Assembly (NCBI GenBank): GCA_038209965.1
Contig: JBBQXF010000006.1
Coordinates: 13,756-77,755 of the forward strand
Direction of reading: 5' to 3'
Source of the DNA: JALONO01 sp038209965
GTDB lineage: Bacteria; Bacteroidota; Bacteroidia; Cytophagales; Thermoflexibacteraceae
Length of the DNA stretch: 64,000 bases
Positions within the stretch are counted from its first letter, which is position 1. The number at the start of each line of letters is the position of its first letter. Below, piece after piece: positions 58,267-64,000 of this stretch. The notes under the pieces were generated by a model, which saw only the letters and a program-made list of their open reading frames with translations, ran no database searches and was not told the DNA's origin. The position numbers were made by a program, and so were the translations under genes.

Positions 58267-60972
58267 TTACTTCAAGGCCGTCAAACTTTTTTCCAAGGCT
58301 TTGACCTTGGCCTCCGCGTCATCTTTCTTGCGCTTTTCGTTGGCTACCACATCGGCTTTGGCACTGGCCATAAAACGCTCATTGCCCAATTTTTTCATTA
58401 CTCCTACCAAGAAACCGCGTTGATAATCCAAGTCGGCTTGGATTTTGGCCCGCTCTTCCTCCACATTGACGGTTTGTTTGAAGGGAATAAAGAACTCATC
58501 GCCTTTTACCAAAAAAGAAAGCGATTTATCCATCGGTTTGCTGACAAAGCTAATGGCCGAAAGGTTGGCCAGCTTGCGCAAAATTGGTTTGAACCGTTGG
58601 TAAAGCGGTTTGCTGGCCGCATGAATGTACAGTACCCATTCTACCTTGGGCGAAATGCCCTTGGCACTGCGCAGGTTACGGATATTTTGCACAATCTCTT
58701 TGGCAATTTCACCTTCGGCAACCGTTTTGGCCTGCGCTGCCGAAATCTTCTTTTCCTGCGGGTAGGCAGCTACAATCAAGCAATCGCGCTCGGCCCGGGG
58801 GCGTATCGCATGCCACAATTCCTCCGTGATAAAGGGCATGAACGGGTGTAATACTTTGAGCAACTCCTCAAAAAAACCGATGGTGGCTTCAAACGTGGCC
58901 CGATCGATCACGCTCTCGCCCACGGTGGGGCTGGGCTTCACCATTTCCAAGTACCACGAACAGAAATCGTCCCACACCAATTTGTATAGCACTTGGAGGG
59001 CATCGGAAATCCGGTACTTGGCGTAGTGATCCTCCAATTCCAAAAGGGCCACACCCAGCTTGGCCTCAAACCAGCGCACGGCGGTGTCATTGGCCGCAGC
59101 GGCCTCATCGTTGTCCTCTACTGTCCAGCCTTGGGTCAGGCGGAACGCATTCCAAATTTTGTTGCAGAAATTGCGGCCCTGCTCGCACAGCTTTTCGTCA
59201 AAAGGCAGGTCATTGCCGGCGGGCGAACTGAACAGCATCCCCACGCGCACGCCATCGGCACTGTATTTCTCGATCAGTTCGAGCGGGTCGGGGCTGTTGC
59301 CCAGTGACTTGGACATTTTGCGACCTTGTTTGTCGCGCACGATCCCGGTCAAGTAAACATCTTTGAAAGGCAGGTCGCCCATGTATTCGTAACCAGCGAT
59401 GATCATCCGGGCCACCCAGAAAAACAAAATCTCGGGGGCAGTCACCAACACCGAAGTGGGGTAATAATAGGCCAAATCGGCATTGGTGGCAACGTTGATC
59501 TTGCCGTTTTCCGCACCAAAATGATCCGGGGCAAATCCCCCAAAAACTTCAATGGGCCACAACCAAGACGAGGCCCAAGTGTCCAATACATCAGCATCTT
59601 GGCGCAAGTCGGTTTCAGTCAATTGCCCATTCCCGCTCTTTTGCTGGGCAAGGGCAACGGCTTCGGCCAATGATCCAGCGACCACGAAATCATTTTCACT
59701 ATCGCCATAATAATAGGCCGGGATCCGGTGGCCCCACCACAACTGGCGACTGATACACCAATCGCGCACATTTTCCATCCAGTTCCGATAAGTATTTTTG
59801 AACTTGTTGGGATAGAACTTGATGTTGTCGTTCATCACATTCTGCAATGCTGGCTGGCTGATCTCCTTCATTCGGATAAACCACTGCAACGAAAGCTTGG
59901 GTTCAATCACCGAATTGGTGCGCTCCGAGCGGCCGATCCGGGTCACGAAATCCTTGCTATCGACCAGCAAACCAGCTTCTTTGATTTGTTTGATGATCCG
60001 CTTGCGCACCTCAAACCGATCTTTGCCCACATATTCGGGCATCTCACAGCGTTCGTTCAGCGTGCCATCATTGTTGATCGTATCAATAACGGGCAAGTGG
60101 TGCCGCAGGCCAATTTCATAGTCATTTGGATCATGGGCCGGGGTGACTTTGAGGCAGCCAGTGCCAAACTCTTTGTCAACATAGTCGTCGGCAATGATCG
60201 GGATGGGCCGGTTGATGAATGGCACCAGGGCCATTTTGCCAATCAAATGTTGGTAGCGTTCATCGGTCGGGTTGACGGCAATGGCCGTGTCGCCCATGAT
60301 CGTTTCTGGACGCTGGGTGGCAACCACCACAAATTCATCGCTGTCGGCTATGGCGTAGCGCACCGAATAGAGGATCGATTTTTCGCCGCCCTCAGCGTAG
60401 AGCACTTCTTCGTTCGAAACGGTGGTTTGGGCCTCGCAGTCCCAGTTGACCATCCGCAGGCCCCGGTAGATGTGGCCCTTGCGGTAAAGATCGATAAACA
60501 CATTGATAACCGCCTCGTAATAAGCAGGATCCATGGTAAAACTGGTGCGCGACCAGTCGCAAGAAGCACCTAATTTTTTGAGTTGATCGAGAATGATCCC
60601 ACCGTATTTTTCTTTCCATTCCCAAGCTTTGGCCAAAAAATCCTCCCGGCTAAGATCGGCCTTGCGGATTCCCTGCTCGCGGAGCATCCGCACTACTTTG
60701 GCCTCGGTCGCAATGGAAGCGTGATCCGTCCCGGGCACCCACAAGGCTTCTTTGCCCTGCATCCGGGCCCGCCGGATCAGCACGTCTTGGATCGTATTGT
60801 TGAGCATGTGCCCCATGTGCAGCACGCCCGTGACATTGGGCGGGGGGATCACAATCGTGTAAGGTTCTTTGTCAGGATTGGGGTGGGAAGTGAAAAAACC
60901 CGATTGCATCCAGTAAGCGTACCATTTATCCTCCGTGTCGCGGGGATTATATGTTTTGGAAAGTTCAGTCAT
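58267..60972 (-). CDS. valS: valine--tRNA ligase
   Basis: Charges tRNA-Val and edits mischarged threonine. 901 residues, class I: the HIGH motif is PPPNVTGVLHMGHMLNNTIQ, the KMSKS motif is GRKMSKSLGNSPDPLEL, with GTDHASIATEAKVVRML between. The editing insert (TQRPETIMGDTAIAVNPTDE, TPAHDPNDYEIGLRH) is intact. The C-terminal coiled coil, which contacts the tRNA, is present (VEEERAKIQADLDYQRGFLV to the end). Starts MTELSKTYNPRDTEDKWYAY. The frame and length are normal. Confidence 0.97.
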   Translation of the reverse strand: MTELSKTYNPRDTEDKWYAYWMQSGFFTSHPNPDKEPYTIVIPPPNVTGVLHMGHMLNNTIQDVLIRRARMQGKEALWVPGTDHASIATEAKVVRMLREQGIRKADLSREDFLAKAWEWKEKYGGIILDQLKKLGASCDWSRTSFTMDPAYYEAVINVFIDLYRKGHIYRGLRMVNWDCEAQTTVSNEEVLYAEGGEKSILYSVRYAIADSDEFVVVATQRPETIMGDTAIAVNPTDERYQHLIGKMALVPFINRPIPIIADDYVDKEFGTGCLKVTPAHDPNDYEIGLRHHLPVIDTINNDGTLNERCEMPEYVGKDRFEVRKRIIKQIKEAGLLVDSKDFVTRIGRSERTNSVIEPKLSLQWFIRMKEISQPALQNVMNDNIKFYPNKFKNTYRNWMENVRDWCISRQLWWGHRIPAYYYGDSENDFVVAGSLAEAVALAQQKSGNGQLTETDLRQDADVLDTWASSWLWPIEVFGGFAPDHFGAENGKINVATNADLAYYYPTSVLVTAPEILFFWVARMIIAGYEYMGDLPFKDVYLTGIVRDKQGRKMSKSLGNSPDPLELIEKYSADGVRVGMLFSSPAGNDLPFDEKLCEQGRNFCNKIWNAFRLTQGWTVEDNDEAAAANDTAVRWFEAKLGVALLELEDHYAKYRISDALQVLYKLVWDDFCSWYLEMVKPSPTVGESVIDRATFEATIGFFEELLKVLHPFMPFITEELWHAIRPRAERDCLIVAAYPQEKKISAAQAKTVAEGEIAKEIVQNIRNLRSAKGISPKVEWVLYIHAASKPLYQRFKPILRKLANLSAISFVSKPMDKSLSFLVKGDEFFIPFKQTVNVEEERAKIQADLDYQRGFLVGVMKKLGNERFMASAKADVVANEKRKKDDAEAKVKALEKSLTALK

Positions 60973-61070
60973 GGGTAGAGATCGTTAATCAAGCGAACAA
61001 GCCCCAAAAATAGGGAATTTGGGGCAAACGTTTGGGCTTGGGCGGCGACATCGCACAAACTGGGGGGACA

Positions 61071-62087
61071 TCAATCGCGGCGGCCCGTCAGGGTGGGGCC
61101 ACAACAGGGCTGGGGCAATATTCGCCAACCAAAAGACATGCCTTCGTGGTCGCGGGGCTTGAGCTGGGGATTGGGCGCGGCGGGCTCTTCCTCCGGATCC
61201 GTCGTCCCTTTATCCACCAACACTTGCAGATTGGGCTGCCCCGCATCCACCCAGCAGGTGTACCAAAAATCGCCCACCATTTGGACGGTGGCCCGCATTT
61301 GGCGTTCTACTTGCCCGCGCAACATGGTGTGGTAGGCCCGGGAAAAATCCTTGGAATATACCTTGACATTCAAATTGTTGCGGGTCTCGTAGCTGAACTT
61401 GCGATCACCACCGAAGCGGTCGGTGAGTTCGCGCTCGAAACGCAGCACCGAGTCCAGCGCCAAATGCGCCCCCGTTACCGCGCCCCAAGCCCGGGCGATT
61501 GGGCTGTTGATATAACTGGCTTTGGGGAAAAAGAAATCATATTCATCCGAAAACAGCTCGGGCAAGCGCGACTCCCAAAAGCCGTGGATCCCGTTTTGAC
61601 CAGTCAACTGGCCATTGTAGTTGTGGGTGGTGTGCAGCGGCACGTTGGCATCGCCGATGTAATGGCCCAGATCGGCCGATAATCGCAGGATTTTCTGGAC
61701 ATTGCGCTCTTTAAAAGCTTCAGTGAGCTGAAATTTCATCAAATTGATTTGCCAGGGCACTATGCCATAGGCGCGGAGGGTGTCTTCCGAATACTTTGCC
61801 ACGGCATCATCCCAGCGGCGGGGCATTTTGAATATTGCGCTGTCGCCATAAATGTCAATATCGATGTAGTGCCGCTCGGCCTCGCCCTCCACCGCATAGC
61901 GGCGGCGGTCGGGGTTCACGGCATTTTCGGTAATAAACCGGATGTGGTGCTTGTAAAAACCCACCATTTCGGGCGGTAGGGTGAACACCGCGTACCGATT
62001 GATCCGTTGGTGGGCAAAGAACCCCCAAGCCATTGACTGAAAGGCAACTAGACAGCAACCAACCCAGCAAAGTGCCATTTTTTTCAT
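61071..62087 (-). CDS. exported zinc phospholipase C / S1-P1 nuclease-like protein
   Basis: 338 residues with a signal peptide ending SMA, so the mature protein begins WGFFAHQRINRY. An N-terminal Trp directly after the cleavage site is a zinc ligand in this superfamily. Further metal-site candidates are ITENAVNPDRRRY, AERHYIDIDIYG, LSADLGHYIGDANVPLHTTH and NGIHGFWESRLPELF. The set of His and Asp residues is complete for a three-zinc site. The family acts on phospholipids or single-stranded nucleic acids outside the cell; which applies here is open. A Bacteroidota-only subgroup of this type is commonly annotated as zinc-dependent phospholipase C. Confidence 0.87.
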   Translation of the reverse strand: MKKMALCWVGCCLVAFQSMAWGFFAHQRINRYAVFTLPPEMVGFYKHHIRFITENAVNPDRRRYAVEGEAERHYIDIDIYGDSAIFKMPRRWDDAVAKYSEDTLRAYGIVPWQINLMKFQLTEAFKERNVQKILRLSADLGHYIGDANVPLHTTHNYNGQLTGQNGIHGFWESRLPELFSDEYDFFFPKASYINSPIARAWGAVTGAHLALDSVLRFERELTDRFGGDRKFSYETRNNLNVKVYSKDFSRAYHTMLRGQVERQMRATVQMVGDFWYTCWVDAGQPNLQVLVDKGTTDPEEEPAAPNPQLKPRDHEGMSFGWRILPQPCCGPTLTGRRD

Positions 62088-62231
62088 CTTAGTCCTCTGA
62101 TTTATTTTGGGGTAAAACGCGTATTGGGCTTGCTCTGTTCAAAGATTTTTAGAAAAAAAACGCGGTGACTATTGCACAAAAAAATCTAATGCAGTACTTT
62201 TGTGGCACAGTTGAGAAATCAACCACAAAAA

Positions 62232-62305
62232 GGAGTGGTAGTTCAGCCGGTTAGAATGCCTGCCTGTCACGCAGGAGGTCGCGGGTTCGAATCCCGTCCA
62301 TTCCG
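62232..62305 (+). tRNA. tRNA-Asp (anticodon GTC)
   Basis: A 74-base cloverleaf: acceptor stem GGAGTGG / CCATTCC with one G-T pair, D arm GTTC..GAAT, anticodon stem CCTGC / GCAGG with loop CTGTCAC, T arm GCGGG / CCCGT with TTCGAAT, discriminator G. CCA is not encoded. It resembles E. coli tRNA-Asp closely. A terminator follows five bases later. Confidence 0.97.
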
Positions 62306-62309
62306 CAGG

Positions 62310-62338
62310 AACCCTTGCCAAATCGGTAAGGGTTTTTT
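62310..62338 (+). terminator. intrinsic terminator after tRNA-Asp
   Basis: Stem AACCCTTGCC / GGTAAGGGTT with one non-standard pair, loop AAATC and a T run. Confidence 0.88.
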
Positions 62339-62426
62339 GTTGCTCCCCGAGCTCGGCTGGCGGCTCAATCTGCTCAAGACTTTTGTGCCAATGGAGTCTT
62401 TGCCATTCCCCGTTGTGCACCGTTGT

Positions 62427-62478
62427 CCAAAGTCTGTGACTTCCCACAAGAAATAAGCGAAAGTCTGTGACTTTCGTC
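62427..62478. repeat. double-hairpin repeat, copy 6
   Basis: First hairpin CCAAAGTCTGTGACTTCC, spacer CACAAGAAATAAG, second hairpin CGAAAGTC-TGT-GACTTTCG with perfect arms. It lies between the tRNA-Asp terminator and the converging dehydrogenase gene. Confidence 0.75.
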
Positions 62479-62531
62479 AAGCAAACAATTGCAATTTATC
62501 ACCCCTTGCTATTGGTATAGTTTGGCAAAAG

Positions 62532-63539
62532 TCACTTTTTGCCATCTTCTATTTTTACTTCATTTTCCAAATATTCCCCATTTTCAAAATCGGAAATATT
62601 TTTTAATGTAGTTGTTGCGATCTGTTCCAACGCCTCTTTGGTAAAGAAACCTTGATGCGCAGTGATCAAAACATTCGGAAAGCTAATCAATCGCAAGAGT
62701 ATTTCATCTTGAATAATATCTTCTGATAAATCTCTAAAAAATAGATTTTCCTCCTGCTCATACACATCAATCCCCAAATAACCCAGCTTTTCGTTTTTCA
62801 GAGCTTCAATGGCATCAGTCGTTTTAATCAGCGCGCCCCGACTGGTATTGATCAACATGACACCGTTTTTCATTTTAGAAAAAGCCTCCTTGTTAATCAG
62901 GTGGTTCGTTTGCGGCGTTAATGGGCAATGAAGTGAAATAAGGTCAGAATTGAGCAGTATTTCATCAATAGATTTATACACTACCCCTTTCGCTTTTAAA
63001 GCATCTGATTCAAAAATATCGTGGGCCAAAATGTTGCAACCAAAGCCTAGCATGATTTCACAAAATGCGGTACCAATTTTTCCAGTTCCAATGATTCCCA
63101 CCGTTTTATTGAAAAGATTGAAACCAGTCAGTTTTTCTAAACTAAAATTCCCTTCCCTTATTCGGTTGTATGCTTTGTGCGTTTTCCGGTTTAGGGTTAA
63201 GATCAGTGCCACCGTATGTTCGGCAACTGCTTGGGGGGAATACGCCGGCACCCTGACAATTTTGATACTCTTTTCCGAGGCGGCCACGAGGTCTACATTA
63301 TTAAAACCAGCACAGCGCAAGGCAACTAATCTAACCCCATTTTCCGATAATTTGACAATGGTTTGCTTGTCAAGTTTATCATTCACAAACCCACAAACCG
63401 CCTCATGTCCTTTGGCGAATTCAGCCGTACTTGAATTTAATGTTTCTTCAAAATAGGTAAAGGTATGGCGGTCATCGTTGTTGTATTTGTCAAAATACTC
63501 ACGGTCATACGATTTTGTACTGAATAATGCGATCTTCAT
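62532..63539 (-). CDS. D-lactate dehydrogenase-like 2-hydroxyacid dehydrogenase
   Basis: 335 residues of the D-isomer-specific family, interconverting a 2-hydroxy acid and 2-oxo acid with NAD. Substrate domain LRCAGFNNVDL, Rossmann motif GIIGTGKIGTAFCEIMLGFG, catalytic Arg in MLINTSRGALIKT, Glu near YEQEENLFFRDL and His in NVLITAHQGFFTKEALEQI. The YEQE and FFTKEA segments fit the D-lactate dehydrogenase (LdhA) group. It is slightly more AT-rich than the genes to its left. Confidence 0.93.
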   Translation of the reverse strand: MKIALFSTKSYDREYFDKYNNDDRHTFTYFEETLNSSTAEFAKGHEAVCGFVNDKLDKQTIVKLSENGVRLVALRCAGFNNVDLVAASEKSIKIVRVPAYSPQAVAEHTVALILTLNRKTHKAYNRIREGNFSLEKLTGFNLFNKTVGIIGTGKIGTAFCEIMLGFGCNILAHDIFESDALKAKGVVYKSIDEILLNSDLISLHCPLTPQTNHLINKEAFSKMKNGVMLINTSRGALIKTTDAIEALKNEKLGYLGIDVYEQEENLFFRDLSEDIIQDEILLRLISFPNVLITAHQGFFTKEALEQIATTTLKNISDFENGEYLENEVKIEDGKK

Positions 63540-63748
63540 TGTTTGAGTTTTAGAGCTTGAACGGATTGATTGATTTGATTTTCATTTGGTTGGACTCTGA
63601 TTACACCTTTAAAGGTCATAAGCATAACTTTCACCGGCCATTCATTGTTTTTCGGCTCAAGTGCCTGATCGTCAACCACGAATCTTTAACGTCAGGTAGT
63701 TGGCCTTGCCCTGGCAAAAAAGCAAGTGCAAGGCCGTTGACGGTGTAC
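63540..63748. other. short intergenic region
   Basis: AT-rich leader of the dehydrogenase gene and 3' side of gltX. No feature recognised. Confidence 0.4.
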
Positions 63749-64000
63749 CTAATTTTTTACTCGATCAAGGGCCAGTGCCATTCGCTGGGCAGTGGCTTGG
63801 CGGCCCAATACTGCCATGCTGCCCATCAGGTCGGGGCCGGTGGTGATTCCGGTCACGGCCACCCGCAGCCCCTGCATCACCGAACCGGGCTTGATCCCTT
63901 GGTTTTGGGCAATCTGGTGGGCCAGTTCCTTGAGCTGAGCCTCGTCCAGTTCGCCTGTTTGCGTTTGCAGCGCCAACTGGAACGCTTCCAAAAAGGTGAG
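63749..64000 (-). CDS. gltX: glutamate--tRNA ligase, C-terminal part (runs off the window)
   Basis: Only the last 84 residues are inside the window; the frame is open to the right edge, so the annotated end is the window border. The visible part is the anticodon-binding domain of non-discriminating or discriminating GluRS: GIKPGSVMQGLRVAVTG, GPDLMGSMAVLGRQAT and a terminal RMALALDRV helix. The identification rests on this C-terminal pattern, which is distinctive for the family. Confidence 0.82.
   Translation of the reverse strand, partial: LTFLEAFQLALQTQTGELDEAQLKELAHQIAQNQGIKPGSVMQGLRVAVTGITTGPDLMGSMAVLGRQATAQRMALALDRVKN

Overview
The window looks like a chromosomal segment of a Bacteroidota (Bacteroidetes) bacterium, probably of the Cytophagales or a related aerobic group. 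The reasons are a SusC/SusD outer-membrane pair, a TonB-dependent receptor with an N-terminal carboxypeptidase-regulatory domain, many short SPII lipoprotein signals, weak or absent Shine-Dalgarno sequences, one clear -33/-7 promoter of the TTTG / TAnnTTTG type, and family-typical versions of FtsH, Tgt, BirA and RsfS. Most genes are moderately GC-rich. The stretch from about 28 to 32.5 kb and parts of 35.4-36.4 kb are clearly AT-rich and contain dead insertion sequences.

Layout. 0.2-5.0 kb: glyQS, an unrecognised protein and tgt. 5.4-14.7 kb: a minus-strand series with a secreted N-acetylmuramoyl-L-alanine amidase, a lipoprotein, SusD, SusC, an FGE-fold protein and a NamZ-type exo-muramidase, possibly a murein-scavenging locus. 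14.8-19 kb: a LolC/E-type permease, two small unknowns and a TPR histidine kinase. 19.2-20.4 kb: an MbnP-like lipoprotein that converges on a NuoB/HyfI-like fragment in which all four cluster-ligand cysteines are Asp or Asn. 21.1-27.9 kb: housekeeping genes (birA, rsfS, ftsH), a beta-propeller/OmpA protein and an aldehyde dehydrogenase. 28.4-32.4 kb: an AT-rich island with a dead IS1-like element, an ADP-ribosylglycohydrolase carrying an extra N-terminal module, and a dead IS4-like element that is itself split by a ~200-bp MITE. 32.5-35.3 kb: a membrane protein, a BioF-like aminotransferase and a DUF3592 protein.

36.8-46.1 kb: a molybdenum hydroxylase pair (IorB/IorA type), a secreted amidase, a large PVC-type cytochrome lipoprotein and a neutral-ceramidase-like enzyme. 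46.5-51.4 kb: a PLP decarboxylase, a FucP-type sugar transporter and an unusual membrane/cytochrome c/leucine-rich-repeat fusion. 51.5-57.3 kb: a complete RND efflux operon (adaptor, pump, outer-membrane channel), preceded by a 3-copy ~70-bp tandem repeat. 58.2-64 kb: valS, an S1/P1-type zinc phospholipase/nuclease, tRNA-Asp, a D-lactate-type dehydrogenase and the C-terminus of gltX, which runs off the right edge.

Two dispersed intergenic repeat families run through the window. One is a double hairpin built on AAAGTC-TGT-GACTTT (about 0, 1.8, 36.4, 36.5, 46.1 and 62.4 kb), sometimes accompanied by a TTGTTGGTG/CACCAACAA hairpin. The other is a 150-370 bp element at about 2.3, 12.3 and 20.6 kb. 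The most interesting items for follow-up are the cysteine-less NuoB/HyfI-like protein, the double-hairpin repeat, and the ADP-ribosyl-hydrolase island. All calls come from reading the sequence; no database search was run.
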